A stretch of 30,706 nucleotides of DNA from a virus. The notes under the pieces were generated by a model. It did not search any database. It was not told where the DNA came from and worked only from the letters and a program-made list of their open reading frames with translations. Every line of letters begins with the position of its first letter. Position 1 is the stretch's first letter. Positions 6,331-14,090 of this stretch are shown piece by piece. The translations under genes were made by a program, and so were the position numbers. The stretch covers positions 1 through 30,706 of the IMG/VR virus record IMGVR_UViG_3300027733_000151; one strand, 5' to 3'.

Positions 6331-6942
6331 TTACTTTTTTTCAGGTAAAGACTCCTGCTTTTTTGTTTCTTCAATAATTCTTAATTTTTCAACATATAAA
6401 TTATAATCTGGTCTTAACTTATCATACTTCAACCATTGCGCTGTTGCTTCGCTTCCAATCTTACCTTCAAATGGACATGGTGTTCCTGAGTTCTCCATTG
6501 CATGGAATACTCTTGCGTCTTGGCAAAGAATAGAAACAGAAGCTACTTTCATTCCAAGATCATTTAATACTTTTGCTAGTTTAATTCTTTCGCAGTTCTC
6601 ATCTCTAGTATAACTTCCACCAGATATTCCTACTCCGAATGTTGACACTCCACCACTATATCCGACAACGCATAAGTCTTGTGAGAAGGCAGACATTGCT
6701 GGTGCAGATGCAGTTGCTGCAACTCTAGTGTCTCCTGAATAGGCGTTAGAGGTAGAATTAGTTGTTGTAGTAGAATTAGATGAAGAACCTGATTGAAACG
6801 TTGAATTAGAGGTACTAGTATAGCCACCAGTAATAGAAGTATTACTACCAGAAGCATTGTTCTGAGTCGTTGTTTGAGATGATGCACTAATGATTAAGCA
6901 TAGTATTAAAACTATAGTTGTTGGTATAATGTTCTTTCTCAT
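6331..6942 (-). CDS. Exported Ser/Thr-rich protein with conserved Cys domain
   Basis: 203 residues. Signal peptide MRKNIIPTTIVLILCLIISA, then about 50 residues of Ser/Thr/Asn-rich linker, then a compact domain with CVVGYSGGVSTFGVGISGGS, DENCERIKLAKVLNDLGMKV, SILCQDARVFHAMENSGTPC and FEGKIG. Four cysteines (apart from one in the signal peptide) could form disulfides outside the cytoplasm. The DENCERIKLA-LCQDxRVF-GTPCP pattern recurs in marine phages, to my memory, as a protein of unknown function. The gene ends in a GAA AAA AAG TAA context that is a strong -1 frameshift site, see the separate entry. It follows the lysis genes and is paired with another exported protein gene. Confidence 0.8.
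   Translation of the reverse strand: MRKNIIPTTIVLILCLIISASSQTTTQNNASGSNTSITGGYTSTSNSTFQSGSSSNSTTTTNSTSNAYSGDTRVAATASAPAMSAFSQDLCVVGYSGGVSTFGVGISGGSYTRDENCERIKLAKVLNDLGMKVASVSILCQDARVFHAMENSGTPCPFEGKIGSEATAQWLKYDKLRPDYNLYVEKLRIIEETKKQESLPEKK
6334..6356 (-). promoter_or_regulatory. Programmed frameshift signal: slippery heptamer plus internal Shine-Dalgarno
   Basis: The heptamer A AAA AAG occupies 6334-6340 in the correct phase, directly before the TAA stop. AGGAG (6352-6356 on the minus strand) lies 11 bases upstream. The same two elements, at similar spacing, drive -1 slippage in Escherichia coli dnaX. A weak stem GCTT/AAGC with a six-base loop lies about 17 bases downstream. Confidence 0.55.
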
Positions 6943-6943
6943 T

Positions 6944-7072
6944 TTATTTTTTATAACCTTTTTTCTTAATTACTTTTTTAAATCTTATAACTCTTTTGTA
7001 TCTTAGGGGTTCATGTGGGAATGTGATATATTCTTTTAAAAAGTTATTTATCTTTTTAAATATATTTATCAT
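6944..7072 (-). CDS. Small basic protein of unknown function
   Basis: 42 residues: MINIFKKINNFLKEYITFPH, then a strongly basic end with LRYKRVIRFKKVIKKKGYKK. The ATG overlaps the holin stop (ATGA, four bases), so it is probably translated together with the holin. An amphipathic basic peptide beside lysis genes could touch the membrane, but no function is known. Confidence 0.6.
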   Translation of the reverse strand: MINIFKKINNFLKEYITFPHEPLRYKRVIRFKKVIKKKGYKK

Positions 7073-7485
7073 TCTTTGCTTTGTGGTCTGTTAGCTATAC
7101 TTTTAGCAATACTTTCTCCGCTGCGCCCCACTACATATCCGCCAAGACCAATCTGTAATAATGTCCAAACATCGCCTGGTAAATCAAAACCTACAACAGC
7201 TCCTGTTAACATCTTAATTATTGGTGCAAAGATATAATTGAATACTAAAACAAATATAAGAACATACATAAGCAATGGTCTCCAACTTGCTGTGAACCAA
7301 CCTGCTTTAGCTTCTGCTTCAACAATAGACGCAGCTGCTTTTAATTCTTCAGTAGAAGATTTAAGTAACTGTTCGTTTAATTGAGCTTTTAATTTTTCTT
7401 GTAAATCTTTATCCGGTACAGATTTTTCAATCGTATTGAATAGTATTTTTGCTAATGGCGCTATTGCACCTAACATGGGTAACAT
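7069..7485 (-). CDS. Holin, GTA-type three-TM family
   Basis: 138 residues. A helical N-terminal part (1-60) with a weakly hydrophobic start is followed by the family signature region AEAKAGWFTASWRPLLMYVL (57-76), with WRP at 68-70. A long hydrophobic stretch follows at 71-92, then a second hydrophobic segment at about 106-120 (WTLLQIGLGGYVVGR). This is the layout of the Holin_3TMs family of gene transfer agents and marine phages. It would assemble in the inner membrane and release the lysozyme encoded immediately upstream (15-base gap). Confidence 0.85.
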   Translation of the reverse strand: MLPMLGAIAPLAKILFNTIEKSVPDKDLQEKLKAQLNEQLLKSSTEELKAAASIVEAEAKAGWFTASWRPLLMYVLIFVLVFNYIFAPIIKMLTGAVVGFDLPGDVWTLLQIGLGGYVVGRSGESIAKSIANRPQSKE

Positions 7486-7500
7486 ATTTTTATCTAGTGG

Positions 7501-7932
7501 TTATGCGCAAGAACGCATGAGATCTGATAATTCCTCACATCGCTTTGGCGTTTGAACTCTCCATTGAGAGTCTAACATTTGTTTTGCTGCTTCATTATAG
7601 TCTTTTTTTCTTAATGCTTCAAACATTTTTTTAAACTTAGAAACACCACCAATACCTAATTGGAATACCATTTCTACTATGATTTCTCTTGCAGTATCAC
7701 AAATATCAATGCCTTCTAATAATTGTTCTGCATTATAAGCAGATCTATTAAAGTCTTTGTCAAATAAATTTTCTAATAAAGATTTATCGTATTGAATACC
7801 TTCTTCAAAATCATCATCTTCAGTTAATAAATGACCATAACCTATTGTGGATTTACCTAATGAATCTGAATAAACAGTATTTCTAAAACCCTCATGTTTT
7901 TTAATTCTATCTTTGACTGCTTGGTAATCCAT
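7501..7932 (-). CDS. Endolysin, T4-type lysozyme (GH24)
   Basis: 143 residues from the ATG at 7932. The catalytic triad of T4 lysozyme is present with exact spacing: E14 in KKHEGFR, D23 in VYSDSLG and T29 in STIGYGH (9 and 6 residues apart, as E11-D20-T26 in T4). The rest fits the helical lobe, with IIVEMVFQLGIGGVSKFKKM and the end QTPKRCEELSDLMRS. It cleaves the glycan strands of peptidoglycan. The open frame extends upstream to an ATG at 8037, but those 35 residues overlap the nuclease gene and do not look like a lysozyme N-terminus, so 7932 was chosen. No signal peptide, so it depends on the holin. Confidence 0.9.
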   Translation of the reverse strand: MDYQAVKDRIKKHEGFRNTVYSDSLGKSTIGYGHLLTEDDDFEEGIQYDKSLLENLFDKDFNRSAYNAEQLLEGIDICDTAREIIVEMVFQLGIGGVSKFKKMFEALRKKDYNEAAKQMLDSQWRVQTPKRCEELSDLMRSCA

Positions 7933-7993
7933 TTTACATTTACAATTGTTTAATAAGACACAACGAATATCGTTGTATAGATAATTAATACAC

Positions 7994-8479
7994 TTACTTG
8001 ACGCTATCCATCTTCTCTTTGTTGTTAAAAACATCAACTAAATCTTTGAATGATTTGTAACATTTTTGTTCTTTTCTATTTTTCTTATATTTGTTTTGTT
8101 CAACTGTAAGTTTATTTTCTTTTACTAAATTTTTATTATGTTCTAAATCTTTTAAAATATTTTTTTGATCCATAACCATTAGTTCAACGCCAAGTTGTTT
8201 CTGCTTTTCATTTGGGGATCTGTGAATATTGTGATTGTTTTTTTTGCGGTATGATTTTGTTTTAACATCTATGAGTCTTACTGTACCATTTGGTTTAATT
8301 GCAACCAAGTCAAAGATACATTGTGGGTCAATTGACTTTGCAACCATATATCCTTGTTTGACAAGAGAACAAATAGCTTCATATTCTGATATAGCACCTA
8401 TTGCACTTTTACTTAATTGCTTAACACTCTTACTATGAGATCGGCTAATGCCCCTATACTTAGTGTTACTACTAACCAT
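7994..8479 (-). CDS. PD-(D/E)XK nuclease, Holliday-junction-resolvase-like
   Basis: 161 residues. The order G-AISEYEAICSLVKQGYMVAK, then IFDLVAIKPNGTVRLIDVKT, fits a PD-(D/E)XK nuclease: a glutamate (E32 or E34) in the first helix, D57 in the first strand and D71-x-K73 in the second. The closest known types are archaeal-Hjc-like resolvases and related endonucleases. The C-terminal 80 residues are lysine-rich and may bind DNA. It could resolve branched DNA before packaging. It lies between XhlA-like and lysozyme genes and overlaps the XhlA-like gene by 67 bases. Confidence 0.75.
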   Translation of the reverse strand: MVSSNTKYRGISRSHSKSVKQLSKSAIGAISEYEAICSLVKQGYMVAKSIDPQCIFDLVAIKPNGTVRLIDVKTKSYRKKNNHNIHRSPNEKQKQLGVELMVMDQKNILKDLEHNKNLVKENKLTVEQNKYKKNRKEQKCYKSFKDLVDVFNNKEKMDSVK

Positions 8480-8622
8480 AACACCTTATATATAGTATTA
8501 ATCTTATCTTCAATATGTTTTAGGTGGTTATTCATTAATAAGTCAATCTTTTGATCTACTAGCTTAATCTTTCCGTTTAATATTAGGATCTGTTCGTTGT
8601 TTCTTTGAGACTGGGACTTCAT
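8413..8622 (-). CDS. XhlA-like membrane protein, coiled coil plus C-terminal TM
   Basis: 69 residues. A charged, heptad-like helix (about 8-45: NEQILILNGKIKLVDQKIDL and HIEDKINTIYK) precedes one hydrophobic segment VLWLVVTLSIGALADLIV at the C-terminus. This is the layout of haemolysin XhlA-type proteins of phages, which help holins in lysis. It overlaps the preceding giant gene by four bases and the following nuclease gene by 67 bases. Lysis role inferred from topology and neighbours. Confidence 0.65.
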   Translation of the reverse strand: MKSQSQRNNEQILILNGKIKLVDQKIDLLMNNHLKHIEDKINTIYKVLWLVVTLSIGALADLIVRVLSN

Positions 8623-11600
8623 TTTATTTGTTGTCTTTTTATTTCTTTAAAAACAGAGTCCATTTTATCTTTTCCATACCATTCATTTATAACTTTAATT
8701 GTGTCTTTATCAAAATTGTTATAATCATATAATGCCCAATAAGGAGCAAGATTAGATTCTTTTTGTAATTCTGATTTAATATTTTCTCTCATAGATTGCA
8801 TAACTTGTTTTATTATTAAAGATTTTTGAGCATCAGTAAAATTTTTATATTCTGGGCTTTCAACAAAAGTTGACAAACCAAAACCAATTCCTACAGATAA
8901 TTTATTTTTAATAGCAGTATCTAATTCTGGAATTTTAGTTGTAGTAAATATATCTTTTGGTTGGAAACCTAATCTATCTAATTCTTTTTCAGCTGGGTTT
9001 TTTGGATTAACAAATTTTAAACCTGATAATTGTGTAGCTATTGGGTATTCATTTTTTATAGGAGCTGCACCAATAGGATTTCCAGATACATCAGTAATAT
9101 ATGAAGTTGGAGATGTAACATTAGGTAATCCTTTTGGATAAAACCTTTTTAAAAGTGGATCAATAAATGGACTTCCTGTTTCTTTACCAGAAACATCTTT
9201 TACATTTTTAAATTGTAATCCTGTTACTTCATCAAATGAAGCCATAATGTCAGTTATATTTTTAAATGGAGTTGCAAATGCTCCAATGCTTTCTGCAATA
9301 ACTCTTTTAAGAGGATCTAGTAACGCTTCTTTTGGAGTTTTTGGATCAATATCTGTAAAAAATTTAATTATATTATCAACTATATAAACTCCTGTTGTTC
9401 CTCTAATACCTAAAAATACAGAAGCAAATCCAGTTAAATCTAAATCTCTTAAAGTTCCTTCTTTTGATCTTTTAATTATATCAGCAACAAAAAAATATGC
9501 CGCAAAAGGATTAAGTGGTCTTATATCAAAATTGTATTTTCCAATTTTTGCTTCATACCATTTCTCTCCTGCATTTTGTGAACTACGAAATTGATATGCA
9601 CCATAAAGTAATGCAGAACCAATGATAGCTTTGCTTGCTACAGAAGTATCTCCTCTTAAAAATTCTTTTCTTGCAGTCTTACTAAAAAGATATGTTGCTG
9701 CTCCAAATGGACTTAATTCATATTGCGCTCTTAAAGCGTTCATCATAAATCTTGGAAAAGGAAAAATTGCAGTTAATAAAAAAGGTAATGAATTTACAGC
9801 TTTTATAAATCCTAAAGAAATATTATCAAATTTACTTTTATTGTTTATAAATTCTTTAGCAAAGTTAAGATCTAATGCTTTATCAACTGCTGATTTAATA
9901 TCAGATAATCTTAAAGTATTAAGTTGATTATCAGTAATTAATTGTTCTATTGTTTTATTGTTATAATATTTTTTATTTGCATCAACCAACTCAGATAATT
10001 TTGAATCAAATATAGCTCTTCTAATTATAACTTCTTGAAGTCTATTTATTGTATTTGTCCAAAGAGCAAAGTTCTCAGATTTAGTTGCAATTTTATCTAA
10101 AATGTTTATTGGTTTTTTTAAATTCTTTGCATTAGACAAATCAGAAGCATAACTTAAAATTAATCTTGTTCTTTCTTCAGGGAATAAATCTAAAATTTTA
10201 TTTACCCTTTCTTTCATTTTAGCAAATTGTGGTGGATATAATTGTTTAAATGAATTAATCATTCCTTCAAGTCTTCTTACTGGGCTTACTTTATTTAACT
10301 GTAATTGTATTGGATCAACAAAAGGGGTAATAGCTTTTTGCAATCCCAATTCCAAAACAGAAGATATAACATCTAACCCTTGTCTTCCTGGAACTGTACT
10401 GATGTAGTTACGAACAGATGTTGCAAGTTGAGTTGTCATTTCAGCTCTTTGAACATTTGACATTCTTCTTATAAATCCTAATTCCTCTGGTGGCAAATAA
10501 TCTATTTTATTTTTAGGATCTATTATTTCATTAAATAAATTTTTTACAGCATTTAAATCTTTATAAGATCTTAATTCTTTTGCTGTTTCGCTTGCGCTTT
10601 TTTTAATATTTGGAAAAATATAAGTATTTAAATCCTCTCCTTTTATTCCATTATCTTCTGCAATTTTTCTTACTAAATCTGTTGTATCATATTTTCTTGA
10701 TACAAATAAATCTTGTAACCATTCTGAATTTAATTTATCTTTTGGAATTCTAATATTATTTTCTTTAGCAAATTCAATAGATGACTGAACAATGTTTTTA
10801 ACAACATGAACAGGTAAAGCAGGTTTTCTATTAAACTCTTTTTCTGTAAAACTATCTATAGTTTTTTGACTGTAATCACCTGTTGTTGTTTTTTGTAATT
10901 CAATTTTTTGTTCTAAAAGATTATTATTAATTTTTTCATTATTGGATTTTATTTCATTTAATATTTCTGTTCTTTTAGCAACATTTCCTGGTTCAAAAGC
11001 ATCTCCAAAAACTACATCATTATTTTGTTTGATATTATTTACTTGATCTTCAATTGTTTTAGAAAAATTTTGTAATACTTCTTGTCTTTGTTGTGGATTT
11101 TCTTTTGCGTATTCTATAATATTATTAATTTCTTTTCCTGTTCTTTCACTTTTTAAAACATTTGGTTTGCCTTTTATGCTATTAAACGCAGGAGAAAATC
11201 TACCAAGAGTTTCCATCATTATAAGGTTTAGTTCTCTAGATAAACTTTCCCCAGAAAATTGGCTTGACACTTCTCCTATTGCAGGTTCTGTAATTTTATA
11301 TAATAAATTAAGAGTGTCTCCGGCAACTCCTGATGCAAGCATACCTGCAGATGATGTTGTTCTTACAATGGTATCTAAACTAATAGCTCCTATATCTAGT
11401 AAATAATTATTGAATTTTGCAATTAATGATTGTTCTGGATTTCCAAGTAACCATTTTAGAGAATCTCTATTTTCTTGACTAATACCAAGCTCTTCTTTCC
11501 AAACTTCTTTTAATTGATTTGTTGTTATAGCAAAAGCTGTAGTATCTTTTTTTTCTGGACTATTATCAATGCTTTTATAAATATTAGCCATTGAGCTAAT

Positions 11601-11873
11601 AAGACCCATACCAGTTTTATTTAAATCTTCAAACTCAGTAGGATCAATAATTTTTGGTTCAATTATTTCCTGTTCATTTGATCCAGGAATAATAGCTTTA
11701 TTTTTTTCTAAAGTAGATTTAGATTCTTTGGGATTAACCATTTCTTGATAAAGATTACTAACTCCACCAATTAAACCATAAGCAGGTTTTAATTGATTTT
11801 TTTCATCAAATGGATCTATTATTTTTATTGATTCATTATTTTTTTCAAATGGATCAATTATTTCTAAAGGCAT
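8619..11873 (-). CDS. Large virion protein, probable internal/DNA-ejection protein
   Basis: 1084 residues, the largest gene in the window. The N-terminus carries a duplicated unit (18-47 and 75-104: IIDP...GLI...N-Y). A mostly helical, polar region follows, then a part with ENFALWTNTINRLQEVIIRR, a pattern I associate with large virion proteins of marine phages. Hydrophobic stretches follow (NSLPFLLTAIFPFPRFMM and SKAIIGSALLYGAYQF). Size, position after the tail genes and membrane-type segments fit an internal virion protein that enters the host envelope with the DNA, as T7 gp14-gp16 do, but no transglycosylase motif was seen. Ejection role is inferred from context. Confidence 0.7.
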   Translation of the reverse strand: MPLEIIDPFEKNNESIKIIDPFDEKNQLKPAYGLIGGVSNLYQEMVNPKESKSTLEKNKAIIPGSNEQEIIEPKIIDPTEFEDLNKTGMGLISSMANIYKSIDNSPEKKDTTAFAITTNQLKEVWKEELGISQENRDSLKWLLGNPEQSLIAKFNNYLLDIGAISLDTIVRTTSSAGMLASGVAGDTLNLLYKITEPAIGEVSSQFSGESLSRELNLIMMETLGRFSPAFNSIKGKPNVLKSERTGKEINNIIEYAKENPQQRQEVLQNFSKTIEDQVNNIKQNNDVVFGDAFEPGNVAKRTEILNEIKSNNEKINNNLLEQKIELQKTTTGDYSQKTIDSFTEKEFNRKPALPVHVVKNIVQSSIEFAKENNIRIPKDKLNSEWLQDLFVSRKYDTTDLVRKIAEDNGIKGEDLNTYIFPNIKKSASETAKELRSYKDLNAVKNLFNEIIDPKNKIDYLPPEELGFIRRMSNVQRAEMTTQLATSVRNYISTVPGRQGLDVISSVLELGLQKAITPFVDPIQLQLNKVSPVRRLEGMINSFKQLYPPQFAKMKERVNKILDLFPEERTRLILSYASDLSNAKNLKKPINILDKIATKSENFALWTNTINRLQEVIIRRAIFDSKLSELVDANKKYYNNKTIEQLITDNQLNTLRLSDIKSAVDKALDLNFAKEFINNKSKFDNISLGFIKAVNSLPFLLTAIFPFPRFMMNALRAQYELSPFGAATYLFSKTARKEFLRGDTSVASKAIIGSALLYGAYQFRSSQNAGEKWYEAKIGKYNFDIRPLNPFAAYFFVADIIKRSKEGTLRDLDLTGFASVFLGIRGTTGVYIVDNIIKFFTDIDPKTPKEALLDPLKRVIAESIGAFATPFKNITDIMASFDEVTGLQFKNVKDVSGKETGSPFIDPLLKRFYPKGLPNVTSPTSYITDVSGNPIGAAPIKNEYPIATQLSGLKFVNPKNPAEKELDRLGFQPKDIFTTTKIPELDTAIKNKLSVGIGFGLSTFVESPEYKNFTDAQKSLIIKQVMQSMRENIKSELQKESNLAPYWALYDYNNFDKDTIKVINEWYGKDKMDSVFKEIKRQQIK

Positions 11874-11875
11874 AA

Positions 11876-12658
11876 TTAACCCTTAAATAGTTCTGGTTTC
11901 TTTTTTTTAATTGCTTCTAGTAATCTGTCATCACTTTCAGATGGGTTTGCTTTTCTATAAGCATTAAGAACTTTTTCTAATTCAACTTTTTCTTTACTAG
12001 CTGCAGGAGCTGGTGTTCCTTTTGCTGTTCCGGCAGAATAGTCAACTGCTGATTTATCTCCAGAATATGCTTTTTGAAGAAGCATATCAATTGGTTTTAA
12101 ACTTCCAATTTCTCTGCTATATATATCTCTTTCAACTCTAGATAAATTATTAAAAGCTATATCATAATCTTTGCCAGTTAAACCTTGTAATTTACCTGCA
12201 ATTTTTAATGCTTCCCCACTAAGAGTTGGTGTTTTAGGTGTTAATAATAATTTCATTGTTTCTTTTGGAAACGCTTTAAATAATGGTTTATATTGTTCAG
12301 GAACTTTATCAGCAAACTCATTAATTGCTTTTTGTTGTTCTTGTTCTTTAGTCATTGCTGTTACAGCAGAAGATACTTTTAATCCTTCAGTAAAAGCTGG
12401 TAATATAGATTCACCAATTCTTTTACCTTGAGAACCAGCTGATATTAAACCTAATCCTGTTAATGCTTCTGGGCTACCAAGTAATCCCATTAAACTTAAA
12501 GTGTTGTTTGTTCTTCTATCAGAACCTAATAATGATTGATTTTGTACTCCCATGTCTAAACCTAATCCACCATCTGAAGATGTTGATTCAGTTAAACCAA
12601 GTTCATCATTCGCACCATAACCGTAATATTTTTTTAATAATTCTGTTAGACTGTCCAT
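11876..12658 (-). CDS. Probable virion/ejection-associated protein
   Basis: 260 residues. An N-terminal Gly/Leu/Ser-rich part (LGLTESTSSDGGLGLDMGVQ) leads to LMGLLGSPEALTGLGLISAG, an amphipathic segment found in marine podovirus structural proteins. A helical middle (SSAVTAMTKEQEQQKAINEF) and a polar C-terminus ending in DDRLLEAIKKKKPELFKG follow. It sits between the 1084-residue protein and two Gly/Ala-rich proteins, so it probably belongs to the same ejection or core set. Start ATG shares one base with the preceding stop. Confidence 0.65.
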   Translation of the reverse strand: MDSLTELLKKYYGYGANDELGLTESTSSDGGLGLDMGVQNQSLLGSDRRTNNTLSLMGLLGSPEALTGLGLISAGSQGKRIGESILPAFTEGLKVSSAVTAMTKEQEQQKAINEFADKVPEQYKPLFKAFPKETMKLLLTPKTPTLSGEALKIAGKLQGLTGKDYDIAFNNLSRVERDIYSREIGSLKPIDMLLQKAYSGDKSAVDYSAGTAKGTPAPAASKEKVELEKVLNAYRKANPSESDDRLLEAIKKKKPELFKG

Positions 12659-13347
12659 TATATTAATCCTTGTTGTTGTAAGTAGTTTGAGTAAATGCCT
12701 GCTGTTCTTGGTTGAGTTGTTAATAATCCTTGTGGATATAAAATATCATTAACACTTTGTTTAGCAGAATTATAAGCATTAAAAATAGTTTGACCTGTAC
12801 CATACTGAGGAATATTACTTTGTGGAATATTCATATTAACTCCTGCTACTGCTGGCTTAGGAATTAAAGCATTAGCTGCTGTGCTTAATAAAGCTGATGT
12901 TCCTAAAGTCTTTGCAATATCTCCAGGTGTTTTTGGAATAAATGAAGTTAAAAAATCTGTTGGTGTAGATGGAATTATGTTTCCTAAATATCCTGCCAAA
13001 GGATTAAATGAACCACCTGCTCCTAATATTCCTTGTGTTGCAACAGGGACTGCGCCTTCTGCTATTGCTGCTGGAGTTAATACTGGTGTAGATCCAAATA
13101 ATGTTTGAGATAAACCAGTTCCGCCTGTATATTGTGCAGCGCTTGCTGCTTCTGCTGCTGCTATTTCTGCCGCTGTTGAAGATCCAAATGTTGCTGCCGC
13201 TGCTTCTCCTGCAAGAGCTTCTCCTGCTAATAATTCTCCTGCTAAATATGGTGCTGCAATTAAAACTGCAGTTTCTAAAGGATGATCTGTAACTGTATCA
13301 ATAACGCTACTAATTGTATCTCCTACAAAATTTGCAACACCACCCAT
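12658..13347 (-). CDS. Ala-rich probable virion/ejection protein
   Basis: 229 residues, unusually rich in Ala, Gly, Pro, Thr. The N-terminal region GGVANFVGDTISSVIDTVTD is followed by an alanine-rich, weakly hydrophobic helix region (AGELLAGEALAGEAAAATFG), then beta/turn-rich sequence with many proline and asparagine residues and LYPQGLLTTQPRTAGIYSNY near the end. Such proteins in podoviruses are small internal proteins with membrane-active helices. No enzyme motif. Role inferred from composition and neighbours. Confidence 0.65.
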   Translation of the reverse strand: MGGVANFVGDTISSVIDTVTDHPLETAVLIAAPYLAGELLAGEALAGEAAAATFGSSTAAEIAAAEAASAAQYTGGTGLSQTLFGSTPVLTPAAIAEGAVPVATQGILGAGGSFNPLAGYLGNIIPSTPTDFLTSFIPKTPGDIAKTLGTSALLSTAANALIPKPAVAGVNMNIPQSNIPQYGTGQTIFNAYNSAKQSVNDILYPQGLLTTQPRTAGIYSNYLQQQGLI

Positions 13348-13348
13348 A

Positions 13349-14089
13349 TTATATTAATCCTAATAATCCTAAACCTGCTGCACCAAGTCCACCATAAGCA
13401 GCACCAGCTCCTGGTGATAATCCACTAAATATACTTGGTAAAAATTGTGATCCTAATAATGCTCCACCTAATCCTAATGTTAATGGATTAGATTGAGATT
13501 GTGTATCTCTAATTTGTGTAGGCAATCCTGAAGCTATTGGAGAAACAAGACCAGCATATTGTTGTAATGCTTGAAATGGTGCTTGTTGATATTGTCTTTG
13601 TAATTGTTCTAATTGCTGACCAGTAGTAAATAAACTTGGAACTGCTTGAGCAACTCCTAATTGATTTTGTCTTTCTTGACCATAAGATTGGAAAGCATAA
13701 GGCAGAGCTTTTTGTGCTACAATATCTGCAACTTGTTGTTGAGACATAGGAGAACCTGGAGTTCTTCCTGCTCCAGAAAATTGTTGAGCAACTGTTCCAT
13801 ACGCTTCTTGTCCAGCTTGCTGAATTATTGGAGATAAAAATGGATTAAGATAATTACCAGCTAATGTACTTGCTAGTTGTTGTGCGCCAGCAGTACCTAA
13901 TGATTCTTGAATTCCTAAACCAGTTAATGTTTGTTCACTTGGAGCAACATAAGGAGATGTTGCACCTTGCTGATATAATGTTGATGCGTTTGCTAAAATT
14001 TGATTTAATGCTGGTTGAGCTGGAGCATAAGGATTTACTGATGTAACTGTAGTTCCTGATCCACCGCCACCGCCGCCTAAAAATGACAT
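13349..14089 (-). CDS. Gly/Gln-rich probable virion/ejection protein
   Basis: 246 residues. It opens with a polyglycine run (SFLGGGGGGSGTTVTSVNPY), continues through a Gln/Ala-rich helical body (GTAGAQQLASTLAGNYLNPF, QQLEQLQRQYQQAPFQALQQ) and ends in a hydrophobic Gly/Ala/Leu tail (GAGAAYGGLGAAGLGLLGLI). This layout matches proteins found next to large internal proteins in many podoviruses, probably a DNA-ejection or inner-core component with a membrane-inserting C-terminus. Function inferred. Confidence 0.7.
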   Translation of the reverse strand: MSFLGGGGGGSGTTVTSVNPYAPAQPALNQILANASTLYQQGATSPYVAPSEQTLTGLGIQESLGTAGAQQLASTLAGNYLNPFLSPIIQQAGQEAYGTVAQQFSGAGRTPGSPMSQQQVADIVAQKALPYAFQSYGQERQNQLGVAQAVPSLFTTGQQLEQLQRQYQQAPFQALQQYAGLVSPIASGLPTQIRDTQSQSNPLTLGLGGALLGSQFLPSIFSGLSPGAGAAYGGLGAAGLGLLGLI

Positions 14090-14090
14090 A

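Larger units (their letters stand above)
6245..6942 (-). other. Predicted -1 frameshift product adding a C-terminal membrane segment (232 residues)
   Basis: If ribosomes slip back one base on A AAA AAG, reading skips the TAA at 6331-6333 and continues for 29 more codons to a TAG at 6245-6247. The added tail reads VIEDIDAWYEAKENS and then WLYFIPLLFGLLLL, a short membrane-type helix at the very end. The -1 frame has no ATG of its own in this stretch and a TGA just before the slip site, so a separate gene would need a non-standard start. The result would be a secreted form (203 residues) and a membrane-anchored form of the same protein. Confidence 0.5.

Noticed and set aside
6630-6887. 85-residue minus-strand frame rich in leucine and glutamine
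   Set aside because: It is the shadow of the Ser/Thr-rich linker of the exported protein in another frame; repetitive codons produce the open frame.
7933-8037. N-terminal extension of the lysozyme to the ATG at 8037
   Set aside because: The extra 35 residues overlap the nuclease gene and do not resemble a signal-anchor or lysozyme start; the start at 7932 puts the catalytic residues at normal positions.
12463-13292. Leucine-rich plus-strand frames opposite the Ala/Gly-rich virion proteins
   Set aside because: Complementary-strand shadows of low-complexity coding sequence; no start signals and no domain.
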